64,000 nucleotides of DNA from Brachyspira sp. GTDB lineage: Bacteria; Spirochaetota; Brachyspiria; Brachyspirales; Brachyspiraceae. Positions 29,501-40,673 of the stretch are shown one piece after another. The position numbers and the translations under genes are program-made. Below the pieces are notes generated by a model that was not told the DNA's origin, did not search any database, and was given only the letters and a program-made list of their open reading frames with translations. Numbering within the stretch: the stretch's first letter is position 1; each line of letters opens with the position of its first letter. The DNA is taken from NCBI RefSeq assembly GCF_029258575.1, contig NZ_JARHYI010000154.1:1-64000 (forward strand), given 5' to 3'.

Positions 29501-30847
29501 TTATTTATTGCTTTTTCTCCAAATTCTAGCTTTCTCAGCCTCTTTAATTAAGCCATCTCTTAAATCTGGATGAGCTATAGAAATCAAAGCTTCTGCTCTC
29601 TGCCAAGTACTTAAACCTTTTAAATTTACTTTACCATACTCTGTTACTACATAATGAGTATTAGATCTAGTATCTGTAACTATTGTACCATTAGCAAAGC
29701 TAGGAACTATTCTTGATTTTAATTGTCCGTCTTTACCTGTTACAGTAGAAGATAAACAAATAAAACTCTTACCACCTTTAGATAAATAAGCACCTAATAC
29801 GAAGTCTAATTGTCCACCTGCTCCGCTTATATGTTTGAATCCTGTAGACTCAGCACTTACCTGACCAAATAAGTCTACTTCTACAGCATTGTTTATTGAC
29901 ATGAAATTATCTATAGAAGATATTACTCTTACATCATTGGTATAATCTACAGGAGCTGATAAACATTCTGGATTATTATGTAAATAATCATATAATTTCT
30001 TAGTACCAGCACCGAATGCATAAGTTTGTCTTCCCTTATCTATATTCTTTTTAGAACCAGTAATTTTTCCTGCTAAAGAGATATCAACGAAAGCATCTAC
30101 ATACATCTCTGTATGAACACCCAAATCTCTCAAATCAGATTCTGCTATTAATGAACCTACAGCATTAGGCATACCTCCTATACCTAATTGTAAACAAGCT
30201 CCATTAGGAATCTCTTCTACTATAAGTTTAGCTACTGTTTTATCTACTTCTGTAGCTCCGCCTGCAGGCATCTCTTTTATAGGGGGGTTGTTTCCTTCTA
30301 CTATCATATCTACTTGATTTATATGAACTGCCTCTCCGCCTATATTAGCAGAACCTAAACATCTTGGCATATTTTTATTAACTTCTACTATTACGCATTT
30401 AGCTCTTTCTATTAAAGCCTGCATATGTGAAGCATTAGGACCAAAATTGAAATAGCCGTTCTCATCCATCTCTGATACTTGGAACATTGCTACATCTATT
30501 CCTCTTGGTAAATCTCTATAATATCTAGGCATTTCTGAATAACGAATAGGATCATAGAAACAGAATCCTCTGTCTACTGCTTTTCTTTCTAAACCTGACA
30601 TATGCCATGAATTCCAAGTTATATGTTTCTCTGGACTTTCTATCTTAAAAATCTCTGGCTCCCACATTAATATACCGCCTCTTAAATTAATATCAGTTAA
30701 TTCAGGCAATCTTTTTGCTAAAGCTTTATCTAATTCTATTACTGTAGCAACTACCCAGCCATAATCAACCCAGTCTCCAGACTTTATAACTTTAACAGCT
30801 TCATCTGCTGTTGTTAATTTTTGTTTGTATAATGCTTTAAAATCCAT
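29501..30847 (-). CDS. Acetyl-CoA hydrolase/transferase family protein (possible butyryl-CoA:acetate CoA-transferase)
   Basis: [68 protein letters not shown]. Confidence 0.9.
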   Translation of the reverse strand: MDFKALYKQKLTTADEAVKVIKSGDWVDYGWVVATVIELDKALAKRLPELTDINLRGGILMWEPEIFKIESPEKHITWNSWHMSGLERKAVDRGFCFYDPIRYSEMPRYYRDLPRGIDVAMFQVSEMDENGYFNFGPNASHMQALIERAKCVIVEVNKNMPRCLGSANIGGEAVHINQVDMIVEGNNPPIKEMPAGGATEVDKTVAKLIVEEIPNGACLQLGIGGMPNAVGSLIAESDLRDLGVHTEMYVDAFVDISLAGKITGSKKNIDKGRQTYAFGAGTKKLYDYLHNNPECLSAPVDYTNDVRVISSIDNFMSINNAVEVDLFGQVSAESTGFKHISGAGGQLDFVLGAYLSKGGKSFICLSSTVTGKDGQLKSRIVPSFANGTIVTDTRSNTHYVVTEYGKVNLKGLSTWQRAEALISIAHPDLRDGLIKEAEKARIWRKSNK

Positions 30848-31434
30848 AAAAAACTCCCCACTTAAATATTTAAAAAATTAATCGTTGTTTTAATAAACTC
30901 TAGTATAGTAAAATAAAATTTAATTGTCAATTGATTTTCTATATACAATTATTTTTTTTTGTTTTTTTTAATAATAAAATGTCTTTTTTATTATTAAATT
31001 TATTATACTTATGAATACATTCATATAAGAATTATTGTGATAAAATTATATATTAAAACATAAAATAAAAATATAAAGGAATATTTTATACAAACTTTAT
31101 AATATAATAAAGCAATTTATACATATTTTATGCCAAATTGTAAATATTATATATTTCAAATAAACTTGTTATAGTTTTTTAAATATACTACTATAAAAAA
31201 TAATATGATTAATATTAATGATTATTTATGATATAAAAAGAATTATAAAAATACAATATAAACAAACATATCAATTAAACCATATAGGGGTATAATGTAC
31301 ACATATCATTAAGCATTAATAAAAACTTATAATAAAAAATAATATAATACTAGCAATAGATAAAAAAATGTATATAATAGTTCTAAAATCTATAAAATTA
31401 ATAAATTATATAAAATATATATGAGGATTTATAA

Positions 31435-33039
31435 ATGAAAAAGAATATAATATTATTTTCAATTCTAATCTTTTACATAATTTCATGTGCTAAAGAAAAC
31501 AACATAACAAAAAACAATGAAATATCTATAAATCTAGGAGGAGAACCTAGAACATTGGATCCAACTCTTAATTCATTAAGTTTTGGTTCCATATATATGA
31601 TTCATTTCTTTGAAGGATTAACTAAAAGAGATAATAAAGATAATGTAGTAGCTGGAATGGCTGAAAGCTGGGATATATCTGAAGATGAATTAACTTATAC
31701 ATTTCATATAAGAACTAATGCTAAATGGTCTGATGGAATGCCTGTTACTGCTTATGATTTTACATATGCATTAAAAAGAGCAGCTGATCCTAAAACAGCG
31801 GCAGCTTATTCTCATATGCTTAATGTTATAAAGAATGCAAGATTGATATTAAGCGGAAAATTACCAATTGATGAATTAAAAGTAAAAGCTATAGATGAAT
31901 ATACTTTAGAAATTGTATTGGAAAATCCTACTCCTTATTTCTTGGAATATATATCAGTAAGTAGCCCATATTTTCCTGTTAGAAAAGATATAATAGAAAA
32001 ATACGGTGATGAATGGAGCAGAAGCCCTGAAACATATATTGTTAATGGGGCATATATGATGACAGAAAGAAAAATAGATGAAAAAATAGTAATGGAAGTT
32101 AATACTAATTATTATGATAAAGATTCAATAATTGCAAAAAAGATAAATGTACTTATAATGGACGATTCTAATACTGCTTTGGCTGCTATGAAATCAGGAG
32201 ATTTACAATTTTCTGTTGTAGAGGCTCCTATAGCTGAGATACCTGCCTTAATAAAAGAAAAATATATACTTCAAGAGCCTGCTTATGGAATTTACTTTCT
32301 TGAAATAAATTCATCTAAAGGTGTATTAACCAATCAAAATGTTAGGAAAGCTCTATCGCTTGCATTTGATAGAAAATATATAATATCAAATATAACAAAA
32401 ATGAATCAGATACCTGCAGGTGCATTTGTAGCTCCTAATATGGATGATTATAATGGAGACTTCAGAGAAAATGGAGGTAATTATATAGATTATGATAATT
32501 ATGAAGAAAATATCAAAAAAGCGAAGCAATTAATGGAAGAGGCTGGATATACAAATGGAGAAAATTTCCCTGTATTAGAAATAAGAACAACTCCAGGTTA
32601 TTTTACTACTATATGCGAAGCTATACAGGATATGTATAAAAAGAATTTAAATATAGATGTTACTATAAAATCTGAAGAATATAATGTTACATATCAGGCT
32701 ATGGCAGAAAAAAATTATGATTTGGCAAGAACAGGATGGACTGCAGATTATAGTGATCCTATGGCAATGCTTAATTTCTTCTCAGAATTAAGTTCAGTAA
32801 ATCATACGGGATTTAATAGTAAAGAATATAATGATTTAATAGAAAAAGCATCTAAAACAAATAATCAAGAAACAAGAATGAAGTTTTTACATGAAGCTGA
32901 AGATATACTATTTGATTATATGCCTATAATACCTATAATTTATAGAATGGATCCTTTTATGATAAGTCCGAAATTAAAAGATGCTGTTTTTAATCCGCTT
33001 GGTAGATATAGATTTCATTATTCATATATAAAAAATTAA
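31435..33039 (+). CDS. oppA: Oligopeptide ABC transporter substrate-binding protein (OppA family)
   Basis: Lipobox IISCAK; NLGGEPRTLDPTLNS; AESWDISEDELTYTFHIRTNAKWSDG. Confidence 0.9.
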   Translation: MKKNIILFSILIFYIISCAKENNITKNNEISINLGGEPRTLDPTLNSLSFGSIYMIHFFEGLTKRDNKDNVVAGMAESWDISEDELTYTFHIRTNAKWSDGMPVTAYDFTYALKRAADPKTAAAYSHMLNVIKNARLILSGKLPIDELKVKAIDEYTLEIVLENPTPYFLEYISVSSPYFPVRKDIIEKYGDEWSRSPETYIVNGAYMMTERKIDEKIVMEVNTNYYDKDSIIAKKINVLIMDDSNTALAAMKSGDLQFSVVEAPIAEIPALIKEKYILQEPAYGIYFLEINSSKGVLTNQNVRKALSLAFDRKYIISNITKMNQIPAGAFVAPNMDDYNGDFRENGGNYIDYDNYEENIKKAKQLMEEAGYTNGENFPVLEIRTTPGYFTTICEAIQDMYKKNLNIDVTIKSEEYNVTYQAMAEKNYDLARTGWTADYSDPMAMLNFFSELSSVNHTGFNSKEYNDLIEKASKTNNQETRMKFLHEAEDILFDYMPIIPIIYRMDPFMISPKLKDAVFNPLGRYRFHYSYIKN

Positions 33040-33062
33040 ATAAATATTTAGGAGATATAAAA

Positions 33063-34652
33063 ATGAAAAAAATTATAATATCAATGATTGTATTATCATT
33101 CTTAATATTATCTTGTTCATCTAAAAAATCTTCTTCAGATGATTCTATAGTAATATCTTTAGGAGGAGAAGTTGCAACTATAGATCCTCATCTTAATACA
33201 GCTAGTGCTGGCACAGTTTATATAAGACACTTTTTTGAAGGACTTATGAAAAAAGATAAAGATGGGAAAATAGTAGGTGCAATTGCTGAAAATTACAAAA
33301 TGAGTGAAGATGGTATTACTTATACATTTTATTTGAGAACGAATGCTAAATGGTCTGATGGAATGTCTCTTACTGCTGATGATTTTGTATACAGTTATAG
33401 AAGATTTATTGATCCAAAAACTGCTGCTCCTTATGCTTCGCTCATGGCCCCTGTGAAAAATGCTTTAAAAATATCAAAAGGAGAAGTTAGTGTTGAAGAA
33501 TTGGGAATAAAAAAGATAGACGATTACACTATAGAAATCACATTAGAAAATCCAACTGCCTATTTCTTGGAACTTTCCGATATGTTTGTACCTGTGAGAA
33601 AAGATATAATAGAAAAATACGGAGATGATTGGGTTTCTACTCCTGCAAGCTATATAGGAAATGGTCCATATAAAATGACTGAAAGAATTAGAGATGATAA
33701 AATAGTAATGGAAATAAATGATAACTATTATGATAAAGATAAAATCATTGCAAAAAAAATTACTGTATCAATGATAGCTGATAAAAATACGGCATTAGCT
33801 GCTTTGAGAAACGGACAAATACATTTTTCTAATTTAGTTCCTACTCAAGAAGTAGATAATTTACAGAAAGAAGGATTAATAGTAATGAATCAGGCTTATG
33901 GTACTGTATTTTTTGAAATGAATCTCACAAATGAAGCTCTCAGTGATTCAAGAGTACGCAGAGCATTGGCACTTGCTATTGATAGAAATTATATAGTTGA
34001 TTCTATAAATAAATCAGGACAGAAGCCTGCTGGTGCTTTTGTACCTCCTCTAATAAGAGATTATGAGGGAGAGTTTAGAGCTAATGGAGGAGATTACATT
34101 AGTGTACAAAGCAATGATTATGAGAAAAATATAGAAGAAGCTAAAAAATTAATGGCTGAAGCTGGTTATCCTAATGGAGAGAATTATCCTGTTATAGAAG
34201 TTATGGTAGCTAATGATGGAAATGTTGTTATGGTAGAAGCTATACAGCAGATGTGGAAAAATATTGGGGTTGATGCTGTTATAGTTCCTAGAGAATGGTC
34301 TGTTATATTACAGAGTTTTAGGGATTTAAGCTATCAAATGGTGCTTAGTGGATGGACTGGTGATTATAATGATCCTATGACTATGCTTGAATTATATTTC
34401 AGCTATGCTCCAAGTAATCCAGGGTACAATAATCCTGAATATGATAAACTTCTTGAAAGCTCTAAACATATAGTCAATGCTAAAGAAAGAATGAAAGCTC
34501 TTCATGATGCTGAAAAAATACTTATGTATGATATGCCTATAATACCTATACATTACAGAGCAAATGCTTTGATGGTATCTAAACAGCTTAAAGATTATAA
34601 ACTCGATCCTCTAGCTAAATACAGATTCCATTATTCTTATTTAGAAAAATAA
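33063..34652 (+). CDS. oppA: Oligopeptide ABC transporter substrate-binding protein (OppA family), tandem paralog
   Basis: Lipobox ILSCSS; SLGGEVATIDPHLNTASAG; strong similarity to the preceding ORF. Confidence 0.9.
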   Translation: MKKIIISMIVLSFLILSCSSKKSSSDDSIVISLGGEVATIDPHLNTASAGTVYIRHFFEGLMKKDKDGKIVGAIAENYKMSEDGITYTFYLRTNAKWSDGMSLTADDFVYSYRRFIDPKTAAPYASLMAPVKNALKISKGEVSVEELGIKKIDDYTIEITLENPTAYFLELSDMFVPVRKDIIEKYGDDWVSTPASYIGNGPYKMTERIRDDKIVMEINDNYYDKDKIIAKKITVSMIADKNTALAALRNGQIHFSNLVPTQEVDNLQKEGLIVMNQAYGTVFFEMNLTNEALSDSRVRRALALAIDRNYIVDSINKSGQKPAGAFVPPLIRDYEGEFRANGGDYISVQSNDYEKNIEEAKKLMAEAGYPNGENYPVIEVMVANDGNVVMVEAIQQMWKNIGVDAVIVPREWSVILQSFRDLSYQMVLSGWTGDYNDPMTMLELYFSYAPSNPGYNNPEYDKLLESSKHIVNAKERMKALHDAEKILMYDMPIIPIHYRANALMVSKQLKDYKLDPLAKYRFHYSYLEK

Positions 34653-34675
34653 TTAATAAAAATAAATTTATATAA

Positions 34676-34709
34676 AAAGGAAGTCGGTTATACTGATTTC
34701 CTTTTTTGT
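34676..34709 (+). terminator. Intrinsic terminator
   Basis: AAGGAAGTCGGTTATACTGATTTCCTTTTTT. Confidence 0.65.
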
Positions 34710-34725
34710 TAAAATCAATTACATA

Positions 34726-35036
34726 CCCCACCCATTAGATTAAAAATCAACTTTAAATTATAAGCTATACAATATTTACAAGCTAAATAAAAAAAGCATG
34801 CCCCACCCTAGTTGTTATTAGATTTATAATCTCTTTTACGCACGTTTAGTAAAATTTATAATATAATCAAAACTGTATTATAAATTAATTAAAAATAAAA
34901 AAATGCATTCAGCGTGCGTTAATATAGATAACAAATTTACTCAACACTAGGGCGGGAAGCTATAATTTTTTAATAAAATAAAAAGAAATATGATAACTTT
35001 AATACAAAATAAAGCAGAAAATATAAAGGGCGGGGT
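34726..35036. repeat. Intergenic cluster of CCCRCCC elements in inverted arrangement (locus 1)
   Basis: + strand order: ATACCCCACCCATTAG, GCCCCACCCTAGTTG, ACGCACG / GCGTGCGT, CAACACTAGGGCGGGAAGC, AAAGGGCGGGGTTGT. Convergent intergenic region. Confidence 0.6.
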
Positions 35037-35060
35037 TGTAAAGAAAATAAAATAAAAAAC

Positions 35061-35624
35061 TTATTTTTTTGAATTTCTATAATATGAAATGAGCATATCA
35101 TAAGGATAAAGTTTAAAAGAATCATTATAAACATTCTCAAGTAAATCTTTTATTAAATTAACTTTATCCTTAAAAGATTTATTTTTATCTCTGATTTTAT
35201 TAAACTCAACAAAGAAAGATTTTTTTACTATTTTCATAAAAACACCTATTCTTATCATCTCATCAAAAAACATTCCATTAGGTATTTTCAGCTTTTTTAT
35301 AATGATTAAAAAAATTGATAAAAAATAAAGAACAGAAGCTATACGCATAAAATATATGATTGTAAAATCAGCACCCACTTTATCAATATAAAAACCAAAT
35401 AAATTATAATATTCCCCTCTAGAATTTAGAGCCTGAATTATAAATATAGCAAGAAAATAAGGAAATAAATACAATAGCTTTTTTATTGTTATAATAACAG
35501 ATCTAGTAAATATAATATGAAGTATAAAAAAAGCTATTGCAATATATAATATAAAATTTGCCTTTATCAAAAATATAGTTACGAATATGATGAAAGCCAA
35601 TATAATATATAATATGTAAAACAT
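35061..35624 (-). CDS. Hypothetical membrane protein
   Basis: Intact 187-aa ORF with multiple TM segments; stop overlaps start of efp by one base. Confidence 0.65.
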   Translation of the reverse strand: MFYILYIILAFIIFVTIFLIKANFILYIAIAFFILHIIFTRSVIITIKKLLYLFPYFLAIFIIQALNSRGEYYNLFGFYIDKVGADFTIIYFMRIASVLYFLSIFLIIIKKLKIPNGMFFDEMIRIGVFMKIVKKSFFVEFNKIRDKNKSFKDKVNLIKDLLENVYNDSFKLYPYDMLISYYRNSKK

Positions 35625-36187
35625 TATTTATTTACACGTTCAACATAACTATCATCTCTAGTATCAACTTTTATCTTATCTCCTATGTTTATGAATAAAG
35701 GTACATTTACTTCAATACCAGTTTCAAGTTTAGCAGGCTTTAATGTAGAACCTGTAGTATCACCTTTAAATCCAGGCTCTGTATAAGTAACTTCTAATAC
35801 CACATGTATAGGGAAACGAACTGCTGTAACTTCATCATTAATATACTGTAAATCTACTTCACTGCTATCTAATAAATAATATTTGCTATCGCCTAATATA
35901 TCAGCATTAACATGAACTTGTTCATAGTTATCAAGTATCATAAACACATAACTATCGCCTTCTTCATAAATGTACTGTGCTTTTTTATATGATAAATCAG
36001 CCTCTTCAACACTTTCAGTAGATGAAAAAGTTTTTTCTATCATATTGCCTTTAAGCATATTTTTTAATTTAGTTTTAACATTTGCCTTTCTCTGCTGTGC
36101 TCTGTGAAAATGAGCATCTACTACTAAATAAGTTTCTCCGTCTAAAATTATAGCATCGCCTTTTCTTAAATCATTTACTGGTAACAT
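35624..36187 (-). CDS. efp: Elongation factor P
   Basis: LRKGDAIILDGETYLVVDAHFHRAQQRKANVKTKLKN; C-terminal VPLFINIGDKIKVDTRDDSYVER. Confidence 0.95.
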   Translation of the reverse strand: MLPVNDLRKGDAIILDGETYLVVDAHFHRAQQRKANVKTKLKNMLKGNMIEKTFSSTESVEEADLSYKKAQYIYEEGDSYVFMILDNYEQVHVNADILGDSKYYLLDSSEVDLQYINDEVTAVRFPIHVVLEVTYTEPGFKGDTTGSTLKPAKLETGIEVNVPLFINIGDKIKVDTRDDSYVERVNK

Positions 36188-36261
36188 TCAAAACCCCTAT
36201 AATAAAATTTAATTAATTATTATTTATTTAACATGATAAAATTTTAATATTGATAAAAATA

Positions 36262-37497
36262 CTATTCAGCCTCAATACCTAATTTATCATTAACATATTC
36301 TTTATTAAGTTCAAATATCTGTTTTTCTTTATCATCACTAGGCATATCATACATAGCATCAAGCATAACTCTCTCAAATAATGCTCTTAATCCTCTAGCA
36401 CCTGTATGCTCTTCCATAGTTTTTTTCACTATAGATTTTAATGCCTCATCATCTATTTTTAATTCTATATTATCATAAGAAAATAATTTCTGATACTGCT
36501 TGGTTAAAGCATTTTTAGGCTCTTTTAATATTTTTAAAAGCTCTTCCTCTTTAAGCTCTTCTAAAGTAGCTATAACAGGAAGTCTTCCTATAAGTTCAGG
36601 AATAAGCCCGTATTTAACCAAATCTTCAGTAGCAATACTTTTCATTATCTCATCATAATTAAGATTATCCATAGAATTAACTTCTGCAGCAAAACCTAAA
36701 CCCTTTTTAGAAGTTCTCTCAGCAATTGATTTTTCTATATCAATAAAAGCCCCACCACATATAAAAAGTATATTCGATGTATCTATATGTAAATTATCCT
36801 GATGAGGATGCTTTCTTCCACCATGAGGCGGAACAGTTGCAACAGTCCCTTCAACAATCTTTAATAAAGCCTGCTGTACACCTTCTCCTGAAACATCTCT
36901 AGTTATAGAACGCGATTCGCTTTTTCTAGAAATTTTATCTATTTCATCTATATATATAATTCCTTTTTCAGCAAGCTTTATATCTCCATCAGCATTCTGT
37001 ATAAGTCTAAGAAGAATATTTTCAACATCATCACCAACATAACCAGCTTCTGTTACAGTGGTAGCATCAGCAATAGCAAAAGGTACATTCAAAGCCTTAG
37101 CTAAAGTTCTAGCCAATAATGTTTTTCCGCTTCCTGTAGGTCCTATTAAAAGAACATTAGATTTTTCTATTTCAACTTCATTCTTATCTTCAGAATTCTG
37201 CGTTATTCTCTTATAATGATTATAAACTGCTACGGATAATACCTTTTTGGCATAATCCTGCCCCACAACATATTCATCAAGCAAAGATTTTATTTGTTTT
37301 GGAGGCAATATCTTTATTTCATAATCTTTTTCTCTTGATTTTTTCTTCTGAACATTCATATTAAAATAATCATTTGCTATAGAAGAACAATCAAAACATA
37401 AATAACCTTCATTTCCTTCAATATATCTGCTTAATTCTTTAAGCTCTCTTCCGCATAGAGAACAAACTTCTTTTTTATCATTACCTTTTTTAGACAT
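36262..37497 (-). CDS. clpX: ATP-dependent Clp protease ATP-binding subunit ClpX
   Basis: N-terminal Zn domain CSLCGREL...[32 protein letters not shown]. Confidence 0.97.
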   Translation of the reverse strand: MSKKGNDKKEVCSLCGRELKELSRYIEGNEGYLCFDCSSIANDYFNMNVQKKKSREKDYEIKILPPKQIKSLLDEYVVGQDYAKKVLSVAVYNHYKRITQNSEDKNEVEIEKSNVLLIGPTGSGKTLLARTLAKALNVPFAIADATTVTEAGYVGDDVENILLRLIQNADGDIKLAEKGIIYIDEIDKISRKSESRSITRDVSGEGVQQALLKIVEGTVATVPPHGGRKHPHQDNLHIDTSNILFICGGAFIDIEKSIAERTSKKGLGFAAEVNSMDNLNYDEIMKSIATEDLVKYGLIPELIGRLPVIATLEELKEEELLKILKEPKNALTKQYQKLFSYDNIELKIDDEALKSIVKKTMEEHTGARGLRALFERVMLDAMYDMPSDDKEKQIFELNKEYVNDKLGIEAE

Positions 37498-37649
37498 ATC
37501 TCTCCAATATTAATAATTCTAATTAAGTTTATATATTCTATATTAAAATATAACTATTGCAATAAAAAATAAAAATAAAAAGTAAAAAAATAAAAGCTAA
37601 TAAACTTAATAAAAAGAATATTAGCTCTACTTTATATTTTAAATATTAA

Positions 37650-38246
37650 TTATTCTCTGCTTGAAAAAACTTTATCAATGATGCCGTAATCTTTAGCCTC
37701 ATCAGCACTCATAAAATAATCTCTATCCATATCAGCTTCAAGCTTCTTAATATCCTGACCAGTATGACTAGCCATAATATTATTTAATATGCTTTTCAAA
37801 CGAATAGTTTCTTTTAATTGTATTTCCATATCAGTAACCATACCTCTAGAACCGCCTGAAGGTTGATGAATCATTATTCTTGAATTAGCAGTAGCGAATC
37901 TTTTACCTTTAGCACCTCCTGCCAAAAGCAAAGCACCTGCAGAAGCGGCCTGACCAACGCATAAAGTAGCAACATCTGGTTTTACATACTGCATAGTATC
38001 ATACATACCCAAAGCAGCAGTAACAACTCCTCCTGGACTATTTATATATAAAGAAATATCCTTTTCAGGGTCAGCTGATTCCAAAAATAAAAGCTGTGCT
38101 ATAACTACATTAGCAACATCATCATTAATCTCTCCGCCCAAAAATATTATTCTATCTTTCAAAAGTCTTGAATATATATCGTAGGAACGTTCTCCTCTAC
38201 TTGTTTGCTCTATTACATAAGGTATAGTCATATAATTTTTATCCAT
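37650..38246 (-). CDS. clpP: ATP-dependent Clp protease proteolytic subunit
   Basis: [44 protein letters not shown]. Confidence 0.97.
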   Translation of the reverse strand: MDKNYMTIPYVIEQTSRGERSYDIYSRLLKDRIIFLGGEINDDVANVVIAQLLFLESADPEKDISLYINSPGGVVTAALGMYDTMQYVKPDVATLCVGQAASAGALLLAGGAKGKRFATANSRIMIHQPSGGSRGMVTDMEIQLKETIRLKSILNNIMASHTGQDIKKLEADMDRDYFMSADEAKDYGIIDKVFSSRE

Positions 38247-38285
38247 ATTTTGTATTAACCTCTTAATTATTAAATTATATATTTA

Positions 38286-39596
38286 TTAATATCCGCCCCA
38301 AACATCACTTTCTTCAGGCTGGAACTTAACAGAAGCCTTCTCTGAAACATTAACATGCTCTTTAACATAGTCCATTATAGCTTCAGAAGTAGCTCTAGTA
38401 TGAGCATCACGCATTATATAATTAACTATATTTTGCTGTTCTTCTTTAGGAAGTTTAGAAAGTCCCATATAACTTTGATATTGATACATTCTATTAGCAT
38501 ATTCTTTAGCTTTATCTTCATTAACAGTTATAGAATCTTTATAAGTTTCTGAAAGTTTAGCCATAATCATATCAAAAGTTATTTGCTTTTTAACATTCTC
38601 TTCATATTCTTTTTTGATATCATCATCTGTTTTAGCAACTGACATTAAGAAATCTGTTTTAGTCATTCCTCTACTTGACATAGATCTTTCAAATTCATTC
38701 AAAGATATCTCAAGCTGTTCTTCAAAATATCCTTTAGGAAGAGTAATGTTAACTAATTCTATTAATTTATCAAATAAAGTTTCATTTATAAGTTCTCTAT
38801 TAGCTCTCTCTTCTGCTCTTTTTACTAAATGCTCTTTCAATGATTCTTTTACCTTCTGTCTTTCTTCATCTTTTGAATCATCTTTCATATCAGGTTTTTC
38901 TACTTTTACTATATTCATTATAAAATCGGCTTCAGTTCCGTCAATATATGTTTTAAGAAGTTTTTTATCTTCTTTTTTTACACCTATAGTATTTCTAGCA
39001 AATATACTCTCATTCTCATCTTTACTTGCTACTACTGTAAGTTCTTTATTATATTTTTTATTAGCTTCATCATCAAATTCTATTTTTACAGAAACTCTGT
39101 CGCCTATTTCAGATTTCAAATCGCTTTCTTCAAAATGAGAAAATCTTTGAAGGGAAAGTTTATAAGCTTCTTCTATCACGCTATCATCAACATCATATTT
39201 ATTTTTTTCAACATTTATAGAAGCTAAATCAGGCAAATCAAATTCAGGTATAGGATAATATTCATAATCAAGATAAAGTCCGTCGTCTTTCTTCTCTAAA
39301 TTAAGAAGTTTAGGAGTACCTAAAGCCTTAACATTTTTTTCATCATGATAAGTATTCCAAGCCTCTTCTACAAAAACTTCATTAGTAGCACCTTCTAAAG
39401 CTTCTCTATATCTTGAAAGTATGATATTATTAGGAGCATGTCCTACTCTAAAACCTTTAACATTTACTCTAGGCTTATAGTATTCTATTTGCTTTTCTAA
39501 TTCTTTATCATAAGCATCTTTAGAAATAGTAATTTTAAGTGTAACTAAATCTTTTTCATCAGTTGAAGTTTCAAATTGTAAATCTTTAATATCCAT
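38286..39596 (-). CDS. tig: Trigger factor
   Basis: VNVKGFRVGHAPNNIILSRY signature; position upstream of clpP and clpX. Confidence 0.92.
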   Translation of the reverse strand: MDIKDLQFETSTDEKDLVTLKITISKDAYDKELEKQIEYYKPRVNVKGFRVGHAPNNIILSRYREALEGATNEVFVEEAWNTYHDEKNVKALGTPKLLNLEKKDDGLYLDYEYYPIPEFDLPDLASINVEKNKYDVDDSVIEEAYKLSLQRFSHFEESDLKSEIGDRVSVKIEFDDEANKKYNKELTVVASKDENESIFARNTIGVKKEDKKLLKTYIDGTEADFIMNIVKVEKPDMKDDSKDEERQKVKESLKEHLVKRAEERANRELINETLFDKLIELVNITLPKGYFEEQLEISLNEFERSMSSRGMTKTDFLMSVAKTDDDIKKEYEENVKKQITFDMIMAKLSETYKDSITVNEDKAKEYANRMYQYQSYMGLSKLPKEEQQNIVNYIMRDAHTRATSEAIMDYVKEHVNVSEKASVKFQPEESDVWGGY

Positions 39597-39631
39597 TTTA
39601 ATATACCTTTTTAAAATTAAAAAATAAAAAA

Positions 39632-39669
39632 AATAACCCCAATAGAAAAAAAATATCTATTGGGGCTTA
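39632..39669 (-). terminator. Intrinsic terminator of tRNA-Gly
   Basis: Minus strand GCCCCAATAGATATTTTTTTTCTATTGGGGTTATTTTTT. Confidence 0.7.
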
Positions 39670-39675
39670 TTAATG

Positions 39676-39748
39676 AGCGGGAAACGGGACTCGAACCCGC
39701 GACAGTCTGCATGGCAAGCAGAAACTCTACCAACTGAGTTATTCCCGC
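39676..39748 (-). tRNA. tRNA-Gly(GCC)
   Basis: GCGGGAATAACTCAGTTGGTAGAGTTTCTGCTTGCCATGCAGACTGTCGCGGGTTCGAACCCCGTTTCCCGCT; cloverleaf with GCC anticodon; CCA not encoded. Confidence 0.97.
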
Positions 39749-39824
39749 ATAGACATTGAAAAAATTATAACATAAAAGAAAAAAAAGTCAATACTCAAAC
39801 TATAAAAAATCTAAATATATATTT

Positions 39825-40634
39825 TTACTTCAATGAAAAAAAATCTTCTAAAAATCGTCCTACACCGTCTTCATTATTAGTTAAACATATATAATCAGCT
39901 TTTCTTTTTACTTCTTCTTCCGCATTTTTTACAGCAACACCAATACCAGCATATTCTATCATTTCTATATCATTATAATTGTCTCCAAAAGCTATTACCT
40001 CTTCTCTTTTTATTCTTTTTTTATTGCATAACCATTCCAAAGCATTGCCTTTATTTATACCATAAGCTAAAACCTCAAGAAAATTCGTATGAGAAAATGA
40101 AGTATGAACATTAAAATTATTTCTTATCTCATCTTGAAGTTTTTCAAGTTTATCTCTATCCCCTATAAACACCATCTTACTAAACTCAAAATCATTAACA
40201 TTATCAAGTCCTACAATAGCATCTGTAATTTTTTCTCTTTCAATATATCTCTTATAATAAAAATCTGGTTCGGATACTATATATCTTCCTCCACTGTAGA
40301 CATGAAGATAAACATCATATTTATTATAAAGTGCACAAATTGATTTTGATGTAGAAGAATCCATTACTTTATTATAAATAAAATTACCATTAGTATCTGC
40401 TATTACAGCTCCGTTAAAAACTATAGAATGATTATCATTTTCAATCATATTCTTATAACGCTTCATACCATTAAATGGTCTTCCTGTAGAAAGTATTATT
40501 TCTATTCCTTTTTTCATTAAAGATTGAAAAACTTTTTTATTATAATCACTGATAGAACTATTTTCATTTAAAAATGTTCCATCCAAATCTGTTACTATTA
40601 ATTTTATATTATTTTCTTTAGGCATATTAATCAT
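39825..40634 (-). CDS. HAD-superfamily hydrolase, Cof type
   Basis: LIVTDLDGTFLN; ILSTGRPFNGM; VIAFGDNYNDIEMIEYAGIGVAVKNA. Confidence 0.93.
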   Translation of the reverse strand: MINMPKENNIKLIVTDLDGTFLNENSSISDYNKKVFQSLMKKGIEIILSTGRPFNGMKRYKNMIENDNHSIVFNGAVIADTNGNFIYNKVMDSSTSKSICALYNKYDVYLHVYSGGRYIVSEPDFYYKRYIEREKITDAIVGLDNVNDFEFSKMVFIGDRDKLEKLQDEIRNNFNVHTSFSHTNFLEVLAYGINKGNALEWLCNKKRIKREEVIAFGDNYNDIEMIEYAGIGVAVKNAEEEVKRKADYICLTNNEDGVGRFLEDFFSLK

Positions 40635-40673
40635 AAAAATATATTATCATAAAATTTATCAAAAACAAGTGCA

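Noticed and set aside
30860-31430. Long AT-rich intergenic region upstream of the OppA genes as a possible hidden gene or RNA
   Set aside because: No coherent reading frame, GC-rich stem-loop or repeat could be identified by eye.
38614-39138. Plus-strand 174-aa ORF within tig
   Set aside because: Low-complexity Ser/Leu-rich antisense shadow of trigger factor.
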